Translations under genes and position numbers: made by a program
Assembly (NCBI RefSeq): GCF_001586255.1
Contig: NZ_CP014544.1
Location: 1,767,501 to 1,831,500 of the forward strand
Direction of reading: 5' to 3'
Origin: Zhongshania aliphaticivorans
GTDB taxonomy: Bacteria; Pseudomonadota; Gammaproteobacteria; Pseudomonadales; Spongiibacteraceae
DNA length: 64,000 nt
The notes under the pieces: generated by a model
Seen by the model: the letters and a program-made list of their open reading frames with translations, nothing else
Database searches by the model: none
Told to the model about the DNA's origin: nothing
Shown: positions 29,494 through 38,941 of the stretch, one piece after another
Position numbering within the stretch: position 1 is the first letter of the stretch
How the letters are laid out: every line of letters begins with the position of its first letter

Positions 29494-30129
29494 GTGCTTG
29501 AATTGGTGAAAGCGGGTGGCTGGTTAATGCTGCCAATTATTTTGTCTTCAATTATTGCTTTGGCTATCTGTGTAGAGCGTTTTCTCAAACTGAATCCCGA
29601 TAAGGTCGCTCCCCGTAATTTATTAAATCAAGTGTGGGCGTGGTTGCAAAATAAGCAGCTCGATGCAGAGAAATTACGTGAGCTACGACGCGGCTCGCCA
29701 CTGGCGCAAATTCTCGCCACCGGTTTGGCCAACGCCAAATTTGGGCGCGATATTATGAAAGAGAGTATTGAAGATACGGCGTCTCACATAATTCACGACC
29801 TAGAATGCTACCTTAACGCGCTGGGCACTATTGCTGCGGTTGCGCCGCTGCTTGGTTTGCTAGGCACGGTACTGGGTATGATTAGAGTATTTACCGAGAT
29901 TATGGTGCAGGGCACAGGTAACGCAGGGGTGCTCGCTGGTGGTATCTCCGAAGCCTTAATCACAACCGCCTCAGGCCTCTGTGTGGCCATTCCCGCCTTG
30001 ATTATGCATCGCTATTTTTTGCGCCGCATTGACGAGCTGGTAGTTCGAATGGAGCAAGACGCGATGAAACTGATCAATGCGATGCACGGCGAAGTGCAAA
30101 TTAAAGACAGCGCAGCGGGTAAAAAATAG
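29494..30129 (+). CDS. exbB: ExbB/TolQ-type proton channel subunit
   Basis: 211 residues from GTG 29494, preceded by AGGGATC. Three membrane helices: near 10-30 (GGWLMLPIILSSIIALAICV), near 105-130 and near 145-165. The conserved segment VAPLLGLLGTVLGMIRVF and GISEALITTASGLCVAIPAL are family hallmarks. With ExbD it turns proton flow into force on a TonB/TolA-like partner. Neither tonB nor tolA is nearby; the operon instead continues into lipid A genes. Stop overlaps the next start. Confidence 0.93.
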   Translation: MLELVKAGGWLMLPIILSSIIALAICVERFLKLNPDKVAPRNLLNQVWAWLQNKQLDAEKLRELRRGSPLAQILATGLANAKFGRDIMKESIEDTASHIIHDLECYLNALGTIAAVAPLLGLLGTVLGMIRVFTEIMVQGTGNAGVLAGGISEALITTASGLCVAIPALIMHRYFLRRIDELVVRMEQDAMKLINAMHGEVQIKDSAAGKK

Positions 30130-30560
30130 TGAAATTTAAGCGCCAGCGCATGGATGACAGTGGGGTTAATCTTACCCCGCTAATTGATGTGGTGTTTTTA
30201 CTGCTGATATTTTTTATGGTGTCGACAACATTTACCAAAGAAAGTCGTCTTAATTTGGAGTTGCCCAGCGCGCAAGGTGACATCGCTCCTCAGGAAACGA
30301 AGGTTTTGGAGGTCGTGATCGACGCCCAAGGGCGTTACCGCCTTAATGAGCATGCCTTGGTCGATCACACCGTACAAGGTTTGATGGCTGGCATGCGCGA
30401 GATTGCTGGCGACGACACTGAGTTGCCGGTCATTATTACTGCTGATGCGAAAAGCCCTCACCAGTCCGTTATCACCGCGATGGATGCGGCGGGGCGATTG
30501 GGCTTTGCTAAGCTTAGCCTAACCACCCAAGATCCCGACAGCAGTACGCCAGCCAATTGA
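30129..30560 (+). CDS. exbD: ExbD/TolR-type biopolymer transport protein
   Basis: 143 residues from GTG 30129. One membrane helix with the proton-carrying Asp in NLTPLIDVVFLLLIFFMVST, followed by a periplasmic domain of about 100 residues. It partners ExbB, with which it overlaps by one base. Confidence 0.94.
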   Translation: MKFKRQRMDDSGVNLTPLIDVVFLLLIFFMVSTTFTKESRLNLELPSAQGDIAPQETKVLEVVIDAQGRYRLNEHALVDHTVQGLMAGMREIAGDDTELPVIITADAKSPHQSVITAMDAAGRLGFAKLSLTTQDPDSSTPAN

Positions 30561-30602
30561 TTTTATTTTCCGTCTCCGTTAACGCTAGGAATTCCCGGTA
30601 AT

Positions 30603-32405
30603 ATGAGTAACAACAATAAATCCGATCTCGTTATTTACGGTCGCTTGCTGAAATACGTGATACCGATGTGGGCCATGTTCTTATTCAGCGTTTTGGGCTT
30701 TTCGGTATTTTCCGGTGTTCAGGTATTGCTTGCCGATATGATGCAGCTGATTGTCGATTATATCGGCGGCAATATGGTGCCCGGCGAAGGTGGTATGTCG
30801 GCAAAATTAATGTGGGCTTTGGGGGGCAAAGACTTTGTCCTAACCGACGCTCGCTTGTGGATTGTGTTAATGATGGTTGTGCTCGGCTTAGTCCGAGGCC
30901 TGGGTTACTTTGCCGGTAATTATTTTATCGCGATTGTTTCTAATAGCTTGGTTCACAATTTGCGCTGTGAACTGTTTAATAAAATGCTGCATATGCCCAG
31001 TCGGTATTTTGATCAAAACTCCACGGGCATGATGATTTCCAAAATTACCTTTAATGTCGAACAAGTCACCGGTGCGGCGGTTAATGCGACCAAAGTCGTG
31101 CTGCGTGAGGGCACTTTTGCGATCGGACTTATTGCCTACTTGCTGTATAGCAACTGGAAACTCACCATGGTGTTTTTCCTTGCCCTGCCGATTATTGCTG
31201 TCACCGTATACTGGGTGGGTAAACGGTTTCGCAAGCTCAGTAAAAACATTCAAAACGCGATGAGCGATGTCAACCAAGTGACCAATGAGTCGATTGGCGC
31301 TTATCGTGAAATTCGCCTCTACGACGGCACGGCCTTTGAAACCGCTCGATTTGTTGAGGCGAGTGGTCGGACCCGCAGTCAAAACATTAAGATGGCCTAT
31401 TACAACGCGATCAGTCCTTCAGTGATTCAGTTTCCAGTTGTACTCGCCACCGGCGTGCTAATTTGGATAGCCTTGGGTCTGGGCGGTTCAATGTCGCCTG
31501 GGGCCTTCGTCGCGTATTTGTCGGCGGCCTTGTTTTTGCCAAAACCTATGCGTCAGCTGGCGGATGTTAGCAGCACTATTCAAAAAGGCTTGGCGGCAGC
31601 AGAAGATATTTTTGATTTTATAGACGCAGAGCAAGAGAAAGACGAGGGTACTTACCGCAGTGATGTAACCCGCGGCGATATTGAAATACGTAATTTGAAC
31701 TTCGCCTATAGCCCTGATTCTGAGCTGGTATTACGCAATATAAATTTAAAAGTTGAGGCGGGTAAATCCTTGGCCTTGGTTGGTTTGTCTGGCTCCGGCA
31801 AGTCCACCTTGGTGAGTCTGTTGTCGCGGTTTTATGAACATGACCAGGGTGATATCTTGCTTGATGGTGTTGATGTTCGAGATTACCAGCTAAGTAATCT
31901 ACGCGACAAAATGGCCTTGGTGACTCAGCAGGTCACGCTGTTTAACGACACTGTTTTCAATAATATTGCTTACGGCAAGATGGCCGGGGCGAGTCGTGAA
32001 GAGGTACGTGCCGCTATAGAGGCGGCCCACGCCAGCGAGTTTATAGACCAACTTCCCCTCGGCTTAGAAACCGTTATTGGCGAAGACGGCGTGATGTTGT
32101 CTGGTGGCCAGCGTCAACGTCTGGCCATTGCCCGCGCCTTCCTTAAAAACGCGCCAATTTTGATTTTTGACGAGGCGACGTCGGCGCTCGATAATCGCGC
32201 TGAAAGTCATATTCAAAAAGCGATGGAAGAGGTGATGAAAGGCCGCACTACTATTGTTATTGCCCACCGCCTGAGTACCATCGAAATGGCCGATCAAATT
32301 GTGGTAATGGAAGCCGGGCAAATAAAAGAGCAGGGCAGCCACGATGAGCTGCTGGCCTTGAATCAGCGCTACGCCCAGCTATACCACAAGAATTTTGAGG
32401 AATAG
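30603..32405 (+). CDS. msbA: Lipid A flippase MsbA (ABC exporter)
   Basis: 600 residues in the usual fused order. Six membrane helices (1-330) with the coupling region MLHMPSRYFDQNSTGMM. The nucleotide-binding domain has Walker A GLSGSGKSTLVSLLSRFYE near 393, the signature LSGGQRQRLAIARAF near 498 and Walker B ILIFDEATSALD near 518. It flips lipid A-core across the inner membrane. Direct linkage to lpxK, as in E. coli, supports MsbA over a generic exporter. Confidence 0.96.
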   Translation: MSNNNKSDLVIYGRLLKYVIPMWAMFLFSVLGFSVFSGVQVLLADMMQLIVDYIGGNMVPGEGGMSAKLMWALGGKDFVLTDARLWIVLMMVVLGLVRGLGYFAGNYFIAIVSNSLVHNLRCELFNKMLHMPSRYFDQNSTGMMISKITFNVEQVTGAAVNATKVVLREGTFAIGLIAYLLYSNWKLTMVFFLALPIIAVTVYWVGKRFRKLSKNIQNAMSDVNQVTNESIGAYREIRLYDGTAFETARFVEASGRTRSQNIKMAYYNAISPSVIQFPVVLATGVLIWIALGLGGSMSPGAFVAYLSAALFLPKPMRQLADVSSTIQKGLAAAEDIFDFIDAEQEKDEGTYRSDVTRGDIEIRNLNFAYSPDSELVLRNINLKVEAGKSLALVGLSGSGKSTLVSLLSRFYEHDQGDILLDGVDVRDYQLSNLRDKMALVTQQVTLFNDTVFNNIAYGKMAGASREEVRAAIEAAHASEFIDQLPLGLETVIGEDGVMLSGGQRQRLAIARAFLKNAPILIFDEATSALDNRAESHIQKAMEEVMKGRTTIVIAHRLSTIEMADQIVVMEAGQIKEQGSHDELLALNQRYAQLYHKNFEE

Positions 32406-32411
32406 ATTTAG

Positions 32412-33398
32412 GTGGCATTGGAACAAGGCCTGAATCGCGCCTGGTATGGCAAGCCGAAAAGTTTGCTACTTTTGCTTCCGCTGGCGTATTTGTATCGCCT
32501 AATCGCCGCAGTGAGGCGCCGTCTAATTCGGCCGCAGTCCTGCGGCGCGCCGCTGATTGTGATCGGCAATATTTCTGTGGGTGGCAGTGGTAAGACTCCG
32601 GTCGTGTTGGCGGTGGCCGAATACTGCCAAGGCCTAGGCTATAAGGTCGGAATTGTTAGTCGCGGCTACGGCGGAAAGGCACCAATATACCCTTATTTAG
32701 TCACCGCCAAGTCAACACCCGCTGAAGCGGGGGACGAACCTTATCTAATGTACCAGCGCAGTGGCTTGCCGCTGGCGGTGGCGCCAGATCGCGTGGCGGC
32801 AGCAAAATTGCTTGTAGAGCAGCACGCTTGCGATCTCATTATTAGCGACGACGGTTTACAGCATTATCGTCTAGCTCGCGACATAGAGGTTCTCGTTATT
32901 GATGGCGAGCGGGGCTTTGGCAATGGCCACTGCTTGCCCGTGGGGCCTTTGCGCGAGCCGGTAAGCCGCGCAAACGCTATCGACCTGCGCATAATCAATG
33001 GCGGCAATAGTCGCTTGCGTGGTTATACCATGGATTTGCGGGGCGTGACGGCGGTAAATTTGGCCAGCGGTGAGCAGCGCGCCTTAGTCGATTGGCCATT
33101 AAGCCAACGCCGAATCCACGCTGTTGCGGGAATCGGTAATCCTCAGCGGTTTTTTCACAGCCTGCAAGCGGCGGGCTTTGAGCTTATTGAGCATCCATTT
33201 GCTGACCACCATCCTTATACTGTGGCCGACTTACAATTTGATGAGTCACTGCCAGTACTAATGACGGAAAAGGATGCTGTTAAATGTCGGCTATTTGCCG
33301 AGAGAAGCCATTGGATGTTGCCGGTTACTGGCGAGATAGATAAAGCGTTTTATGCGCAGTTGCGCTCGCGTTTGGCAGAAGTCGACATCAACCGCTAA
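32412..33398 (+). CDS. lpxK: Tetraacyldisaccharide 4'-kinase LpxK
   Basis: 328 residues from GTG 32412. N-terminal membrane-associated helix, then the P-loop GNISVGGSGKTPVV near residue 52, IVSRGYGG, DGLQHYRLARDIEVLVIDGE and the family motif TEKDAVK. It phosphorylates the 4' position of the lipid A precursor. It starts six bases after msbA. Confidence 0.97.
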   Translation: MALEQGLNRAWYGKPKSLLLLLPLAYLYRLIAAVRRRLIRPQSCGAPLIVIGNISVGGSGKTPVVLAVAEYCQGLGYKVGIVSRGYGGKAPIYPYLVTAKSTPAEAGDEPYLMYQRSGLPLAVAPDRVAAAKLLVEQHACDLIISDDGLQHYRLARDIEVLVIDGERGFGNGHCLPVGPLREPVSRANAIDLRIINGGNSRLRGYTMDLRGVTAVNLASGEQRALVDWPLSQRRIHAVAGIGNPQRFFHSLQAAGFELIEHPFADHHPYTVADLQFDESLPVLMTEKDAVKCRLFAERSHWMLPVTGEIDKAFYAQLRSRLAEVDINR

Positions 33399-33443
33399 TA
33401 TTTCAGCAGTAGCGCGCTAGTATCAATTACATTTGGAGCAAGC

Positions 33444-34208
33444 ATGTCTTACACCGTTATCATTCCCGCCCGTTTCGCTTCCAGCCGCTTGCCGGGTAAG
33501 CCGCTGCTCGATATTGCTGGAAAACCCATGATTCAGCATGTTTGGGAGCGAGCCGTCGATAGCGATGCCAGTCGGGTGGTGATTGCCACTGAGGATCAGC
33601 GGGTATTTGATGCCTGCCAAGGGTTTGGCGCAGAAGTGATTATGACCCTTGCGACCCATGAATCTGGCACCGATCGCTTGCAAGAAGTGGTGAGTAAGTT
33701 GCAGCTCAGCGACGAGGAAATCGTCGTCAATGTGCAGGGCGATGAACCCCTGATCCCGAAGGCGGCTATTGCGCAGGTGGCCGAAAATTTGGCCGCCAAG
33801 CCTAGCGCGGGTATCGCAACGCTGGGCGAGGCTATTAACGATATTGAGGTGGTCTTTAATCCCAACGCTGTTAAAGCCGTTGCCGATAGGCAGGGTTATG
33901 CGCTGTATTTTAGTCGTGCACCCATGCCGTGGTGCCGCGATGACTGGGCTGGCGAGGAATTGAGTCTGCCAGATAATGCACCCTTTTTACGTCATATTGG
34001 CATCTATGCTTATCGGGTGGGTTTTCTTCACGAATTTGTACGCTGGCCCATGGGGGTGTTAGAGAGCTTTGAAAAATTAGAGCAATTGCGGGCGATGGAA
34101 AACGGTGTGCGTATTCATATCGCCACGGCCTGTGTAGATATTCCGGGCGGCGTTGATACTGAAGCCGACTTACAAAATGTCAGGAAAATTTTGGCGGCGA
34201 GCAGCTAA
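33444..34208 (+). CDS. kdsB: CMP-KDO synthetase KdsB
   Basis: 254 residues. The nucleotidyltransferase motif [19 protein letters not shown] at the N-terminus, [11 protein letters not shown] near the middle and [15 protein letters not shown] match KdsB. It activates KDO as CMP-KDO for attachment to lipid A. GGAGCAAGC precedes the ATG. Only 45 bp separate it from lpxK, leaving no room for the small Trm112-like gene that pseudomonads carry here. Confidence 0.98.
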   Translation: MSYTVIIPARFASSRLPGKPLLDIAGKPMIQHVWERAVDSDASRVVIATEDQRVFDACQGFGAEVIMTLATHESGTDRLQEVVSKLQLSDEEIVVNVQGDEPLIPKAAIAQVAENLAAKPSAGIATLGEAINDIEVVFNPNAVKAVADRQGYALYFSRAPMPWCRDDWAGEELSLPDNAPFLRHIGIYAYRVGFLHEFVRWPMGVLESFEKLEQLRAMENGVRIHIATACVDIPGGVDTEADLQNVRKILAASS

Positions 34209-34705
34209 TGGCCATCAAGGTATTATTTGTATGTCTTGGCAATATTTGTCGCTCGCCGACGGCTCACGGTGTCTTTCAGAAGCTCCTAAACGATGCCGGT
34301 CTACACGACGAGATACAGGTTGACTCGGCGGGCACGGGTGACTGGCACATCGGTCGCAGTCCCGATCAACGCAGCCAGGCAGCAGCGCTGAGCCGCCAGT
34401 ATGATCTCTCGTCATTGCGCGCGCGACAGGTCTGCAAAGCTGATTTCGAAACCTTTGATTATATCTTGGCCATGGATGAGTGTAATTTGGCGGATTTACA
34501 AGCTATGCACACTCACCAGGCGAAGTGTGAGCTAGCTTTGTTTTTGACTTATGCGAAACACACCGCACGACGCGAAGTACCGGATCCTTATTACGGTGGG
34601 GAGCAGGGCTTTGATGAGGTGCTGGACTTGGTGGAAGACGCCGCTGAAGGCTTATTACACCATATTTGTGCTCATCACGGCCTTGGCAACGGCGCGGCGC
34701 TGTAA
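34208..34705 (+). CDS. Low-molecular-weight protein tyrosine phosphatase
   Basis: 165 residues. The catalytic loop CLGNICRSPTA lies at residues 8-18 (C-x5-R) and the general-acid Asp is in REVPDPYYGG. The start overlaps the kdsB stop and the end overlaps the murB start, so it belongs to the same operon. LMW-PTPs act on phosphotyrosine proteins such as capsule kinases. No kinase partner is visible here, so the substrate is unknown. Confidence 0.95.
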   Translation: MAIKVLFVCLGNICRSPTAHGVFQKLLNDAGLHDEIQVDSAGTGDWHIGRSPDQRSQAAALSRQYDLSSLRARQVCKADFETFDYILAMDECNLADLQAMHTHQAKCELALFLTYAKHTARREVPDPYYGGEQGFDEVLDLVEDAAEGLLHHICAHHGLGNGAAL

Positions 34706-35721
34706 TGGATATTCAGCGTCATGTTGATTTGCGGCCGTATAACACGCTTGGTATTAGCGTTCTTGCTGATTATTTTATTGAAGTAAGCAGCCTTGATGGC
34801 CTTAGTGAGGCAATTGAATTTAGTAGCCGTCGGCGTTTACGGCGAGTGTTTATCGGCGGTGGCAGCAATTTAGTGCTACGCGGCGATATTCACGGTTTGG
34901 TTATTCGTATGGCGATGCGAGGTATTAGCTGCGAGAGTAGTGGTGATGAGCGCCTCGTTACCGTAGCCGCTGGCGAGAATTGGGACGAGCTGGTGAAATA
35001 TAGCTTGGCACAAGGCTGGTATGGCTTGGAAAACTTAATTTCTATCCCCGGTCAGGCGGGTGCCGCGCCAATACAAAATATTGGCGCCTATGGCGTAGAG
35101 CTCGCCAACGTACTGGACTCGGTTACTGGCTGGGATATTAACCTCAATGGCTTACGCACCTTAAGTGCCGACGATTGCCAGTTAGCCTACCGCGATAGTG
35201 TATTTAAGGGGGCATTGCGGGATGTGTTTATTATCACCGCAATAACATTGCGCTTGAGTGCTAAGCCAGCGCCGAATCTTAGTTATCCCGCCTTGCTTGA
35301 GGCCATAGCGGCGCAAGCCCCCGAGCAAGCGCCCAGCCCGGAACTGATCGCTGCGACCGTGGCTATGGTGCGGGCTGATAAGCTGCCAGATTATCGGCGG
35401 GAGCCGAATGTCGGAAGCTTCTTTAAGAACCCGATTATTTCCAAAAATCTTGCCCAAGAACTGGTCGCGCAATATCCGGCGTTGCCCCATTGGCCGATGG
35501 CCGATGGCCGCTTTAAAGTCGCGGCAGCGTGGTTGGTAGATCAGGCTGGCTGGAAGGGTAAGCGGCGTGGCGCGGTGGGAATTCACCCGCGCCAAGCCAT
35601 TGTGCTGGTTAATTACGACGGCGCAGACGGCGCGGAAGTTTTGGCGTTCGCCGATGCAATACAGGCCGATGTGCTCGCGCGATTCAATGTCGACCTCGAA
35701 ATTGAGCCCCGTGTTTATTGA
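34705..35721 (+). CDS. murB: UDP-N-acetylenolpyruvoylglucosamine reductase MurB
   Basis: 338 residues from ATG 34705. N-terminal LRPYNTLGI, the FAD-binding FIGGGSNLVL, ENLISIPGQAGAAPIQNIGAYG, and the catalytic Ser loop YRREPNVGSFFKNP. The C-terminal EIEPRVY supplies the catalytic Glu. It makes UDP-MurNAc with NADPH. It is a type I MurB like E. coli's. Confidence 0.98.
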   Translation: MDIQRHVDLRPYNTLGISVLADYFIEVSSLDGLSEAIEFSSRRRLRRVFIGGGSNLVLRGDIHGLVIRMAMRGISCESSGDERLVTVAAGENWDELVKYSLAQGWYGLENLISIPGQAGAAPIQNIGAYGVELANVLDSVTGWDINLNGLRTLSADDCQLAYRDSVFKGALRDVFIITAITLRLSAKPAPNLSYPALLEAIAAQAPEQAPSPELIAATVAMVRADKLPDYRREPNVGSFFKNPIISKNLAQELVAQYPALPHWPMADGRFKVAAAWLVDQAGWKGKRRGAVGIHPRQAIVLVNYDGADGAEVLAFADAIQADVLARFNVDLEIEPRVY

Positions 35722-36310
35722 GCCCGAACATATTCCTTTAGCGGGGGGTGGTTTACATTATTATCCCCAGTATATCCCCGAACCCGATCCCTTGTATGAG
35801 CAGCTGCGCGAGAATATCTCTTGGCAACAGCCGATATTAGACATATATGGCCGACGCCACCTGACGCCACGGTTAGTTGCCTTTGTTGGGGATTCTGGTT
35901 TGAGTTATCGCTACAGTGGTCACCGCCATTATGCAGATGTATGGCCGCCGGAAGTGCTGGCGCTACGAGAGCGTATTGCCGACGATACTGGCTACGATTT
36001 TAACTGTGCCTTGCTCAACTACTACCGCAATGGCGAAGACAGTATGGGTTACCACAGCGACGATGAAGCCAGCTTGGGCAGTGATCCCTGTGTTGCGTCA
36101 CTCAGTTTAGGGTGTGGTCGAGATTTCCTTCTGAAGCCGAAGGGGCTAAAAACCAAATCACGTAAAATACATTTAGCATCGGGATCATTGCTGTTAATGT
36201 TGCCGCCCACCCAGCGCCACTGGCAGCACGCGCTTCCAGTGCGAAAGGGGCTAGCGCAAGGAAGAATTAATATCACTTTTCGTAAAGTGGTATTATCGCT
36301 GGCGGATTGA
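35687..36310 (+). CDS. AlkB-like 2-oxoglutarate/Fe(II) DNA dealkylase
   Basis: 207 residues if ATG 35687 is the start, overlapping murB by 35 bp; a GTG at 35711 would trim eight residues. Residues include PRLVAFVGDSGLSYRYSG, LLNYYRNGEDSMGYHSDDE (HxD of the facial triad), SLSLGCGRDFLL and the distal His plus arginine in HWQHALPV and RINITFR. The layout resembles the ALKBH2/3-type bacterial enzymes that directly reverse 1-methyladenine and 3-methylcytosine damage. No Ada-like regulator is nearby. Confidence 0.9.
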   Translation: MSTSKLSPVFIEPEHIPLAGGGLHYYPQYIPEPDPLYEQLRENISWQQPILDIYGRRHLTPRLVAFVGDSGLSYRYSGHRHYADVWPPEVLALRERIADDTGYDFNCALLNYYRNGEDSMGYHSDDEASLGSDPCVASLSLGCGRDFLLKPKGLKTKSRKIHLASGSLLLMLPPTQRHWQHALPVRKGLAQGRINITFRKVVLSLAD

Positions 36311-36377
36311 CCCACAGCAGGCTGGTTAGGTCATGGTCGCGGTGGTATTGTTACAGGCATTGGATGCAGGGAAATAC

Positions 36378-37022
36378 ATGATTACAGTTTTGGTTGCCGA
36401 CGATCACGCCATGGTGCGTACCGGAATAGTGCGAATGCTCGACGATGCCGACGGTATTGCGGTTATCGCCCAAGCGGCAAGTGGTGAAGAAGCAATTAGC
36501 AGCTGTCGAATATTAAGCCCCGATGTAGTGCTAATGGACGTGCGAATGCCAGGTATTGGCGGCTTAGAGGCAACGCGTAAACTGCGATTGGTGTCGCCGT
36601 CAACGCGCATTATTGCGCTGAGCGCATACGATCAAGAACCTATGCCCAGTCGCCTGCTTAAGGCTGGTGCCTCGGCCTATGTCACCAAGGGCGCCTCGGA
36701 AGAAGAAATGGTCTTGGCGGTTAGGCAAGTTGCTAAAGGGCTGCGCTATTTAAGTCCGAGCGTGGCACAGGCGATTGCATTGAAGGGCTTTAGTGGCGAT
36801 GTCGAATCACCCTTTGAGTCGCTCTCTGAGCGCGAAATGCAAATTAGCCTGATGATTGCTAACTGCCAAAAGGTATTGGACATTGCTGAGCAGCTGCATA
36901 TTTCAGCGAAAACGGTGAATAGCTACCGCTACCGAATTTTTGAAAAACTCAATATTGGTGGTGACGTAGAGCTCACACTCCTCGCTATTCGTCACGGCCT
37001 GATCGACTCTCCCGGCGCCTAG
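36378..37022 (+). CDS. gacA: GacA/UvrY-type response regulator
   Basis: 214 residues from ATG 36378 (CAGGGA upstream). Receiver domain with the phosphoacceptor Asp54 in VVLMDVRMPGIGGLEATR, then a LuxR-type HTH (LSEREMQISLMIANCQKVLD, ISAKTVNSYRYRIFEKLNI). The LMIANCQ and FEKLNI sequences and the neighbour uvrC are distinctive for GacA. It normally activates small regulatory RNAs that titrate CsrA/RsmA in response to the sensor kinase GacS/BarA, which is not in this window. Confidence 0.96.
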   Translation: MITVLVADDHAMVRTGIVRMLDDADGIAVIAQAASGEEAISSCRILSPDVVLMDVRMPGIGGLEATRKLRLVSPSTRIIALSAYDQEPMPSRLLKAGASAYVTKGASEEEMVLAVRQVAKGLRYLSPSVAQAIALKGFSGDVESPFESLSEREMQISLMIANCQKVLDIAEQLHISAKTVNSYRYRIFEKLNIGGDVELTLLAIRHGLIDSPGA

Positions 37023-37040
37023 CCTAATATATTGAATGAG

Positions 37041-38900
37041 ATGACTGCTATCCCCAATGAAACCGCTTCGAAGCCGACGTCATTCGACTCTGCGAGCTTC
37101 TTAAAAACTGTCACGGAGAAGGCCGGGGTGTACGTAATGCTCAACGTCGCTGGCGAGGTGCTTTACGTCGGCAAGGCAAAGAACTTGCGCAAGCGCTTGA
37201 GCAGCTATTTTCGGGCCAGTGGATTAACCACTAAAACCATGGCTTTGGTGGGGCGTATTCACGAGATTGAAGTGACGGTGACCGCGAGTGAGCGTGAAGC
37301 GCTGCTCCTAGAACAAAATCTTATTAAGCAGTACAAGCCGGCCTATAATATTCTGCTGCGGGATGATAAATCCTATCCCTATATTTATTTGAGCACCGAT
37401 CACGAGCATCCACGCTTGAGCATTCATCGCGGCCGTAAAACCGGTAAAGGTCAGTATTTTGGCCCTTACCCCAGTGCGGCGGCGGTGCGCGAAAGCTTGA
37501 GTTGGTTACAGAAAGTATTTCGGGTGCGCCAGTGTGAAGACAGCTATTACAAAGGCCGCAGCCGACCCTGTCTGCAGTACCAAATAGGGCGCTGTTCGGC
37601 GCCCTGTGTCGGTATTGTAAGCGACAAAGAATATGCTGTAGATGTTAACTATACCGAATTGTTTTTAAAGGGAAAAAGCTCAGATATACAGGCCGATTTA
37701 GCGAATCAAATGGAGCGCCACGCAGCGGCGCTGGAGTTTGAACAAGCCGCTGATTTACGCGATCGTATTGCCCATTTACAGCAGGTGCAGTCCACGCAAT
37801 GCATTGAAGGTGAAACCGGCGATATGGATATTCTCGGCGGCGTCATGGACGGTGGCCAAGTCTGTATCCAGCTGGTGTGCGTGCGCGGCGGTCGAGTGCT
37901 GGGTAGTCGTAGTTACTTCCCCAAAAGCCAGCTGGAAGAGCCGCTGGCGATGCAGATCGAGGCTTTTGTGGCTCAGCACTACCTAATTGGTAGCGGCGCT
38001 AGTGATATTCCACGGGAAATTATCAGCAATATCATGCTCGACGACAGCGATTTACTGGCGGCAAGCCTTACTGAACAGGCAGGGCGCCAAGTGTCACTTA
38101 GTCACAAGGTGCGCAGCAATCGGGCTAAATGGCAAAATTTAGCGCTGACCGCCGCTGAGCAAAACCTCAAGAATCGCCTAGCGTCGTCTGCCAGCAGCCT
38201 GAAGCGCTTTAAGGCCTTGCAGGCGGTCTTGGGCTTGGAAAAACTTCCAGAGCGCCTAGAGTGCTTTGATATCAGTCACAGCAGCGGCGAGGCGACTGTG
38301 GCCTCCTGTGTGGTGTTTGATGGCAACGGGCCGCTAAAGTCTGATTATCGTAAAATGAATATTGACGGCATTGCCCCAGGTGACGATTACGCGGCGATGT
38401 ACCAAGCGCTTAGCCGCCGCTATACGCGGGTTAAAGCGGGCGAAGTATTGGTGCCAGATATTTTGTTCATCGATGGTGGCAAGGGCCAGTTGACCCAGGC
38501 AAAAGCGGTGATGGCCGAACTTGGCATCGACAATCTACTGATGGTCGGGGTGGCGAAGGGCAGTGATCGCCGCGCGGGTTTAGAGATACTCATTCGCGGT
38601 GATGATGGCCGTGAAATCAGCTTGCCGGACAATAGTCCGGCTCTGCACCTCGTTCAGCACATTCGCGATGAGTCTCACCGCTTTGCCATCACGGGGCACA
38701 AGGCAAGGCGAGATAAAACCCGGCGTCAATCTACGCTTGAGGGTATACCGGGGGTTGGTGCAAAGCGACGACGAGAATTGCTCCGCTATTTCGGTGGTTT
38801 ACAGGGTGTGAAGCAAGCTGGGGTAGAAGATTTACAACGAGTGCCGGGAATTAGCGAGAAAATTGCCTTACAAATCTACGAAGACCTGCGCAGCGCTTAG
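37041..38900 (+). CDS. uvrC: Excinuclease ABC subunit C
   Basis: 619 residues from ATG 37041; a TTG at 37032 is in frame. Domain order: GIY-YIG nuclease (KAGVYVMLNVAGEVLYVGKA), Cys-rich segment RPCLQYQIGRCSAPCVG, UVR motif near 200-235, RNase H-like endonuclease (ECFDISHSSGEATVAS, FIDGGKGQL) and C-terminal HhH pair (IPGVGAKRRRELLRYFGG, VPGISEKIALQIYE). It makes both incisions in nucleotide excision repair. It follows gacA, the classic arrangement. Confidence 0.98.
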   Translation: MTAIPNETASKPTSFDSASFLKTVTEKAGVYVMLNVAGEVLYVGKAKNLRKRLSSYFRASGLTTKTMALVGRIHEIEVTVTASEREALLLEQNLIKQYKPAYNILLRDDKSYPYIYLSTDHEHPRLSIHRGRKTGKGQYFGPYPSAAAVRESLSWLQKVFRVRQCEDSYYKGRSRPCLQYQIGRCSAPCVGIVSDKEYAVDVNYTELFLKGKSSDIQADLANQMERHAAALEFEQAADLRDRIAHLQQVQSTQCIEGETGDMDILGGVMDGGQVCIQLVCVRGGRVLGSRSYFPKSQLEEPLAMQIEAFVAQHYLIGSGASDIPREIISNIMLDDSDLLAASLTEQAGRQVSLSHKVRSNRAKWQNLALTAAEQNLKNRLASSASSLKRFKALQAVLGLEKLPERLECFDISHSSGEATVASCVVFDGNGPLKSDYRKMNIDGIAPGDDYAAMYQALSRRYTRVKAGEVLVPDILFIDGGKGQLTQAKAVMAELGIDNLLMVGVAKGSDRRAGLEILIRGDDGREISLPDNSPALHLVQHIRDESHRFAITGHKARRDKTRRQSTLEGIPGVGAKRRRELLRYFGGLQGVKQAGVEDLQRVPGISEKIALQIYEDLRSA

Positions 38901-38941
38901 AAAACGAATAGAATACGACTTGCTGCTTTAATGAGACCACT

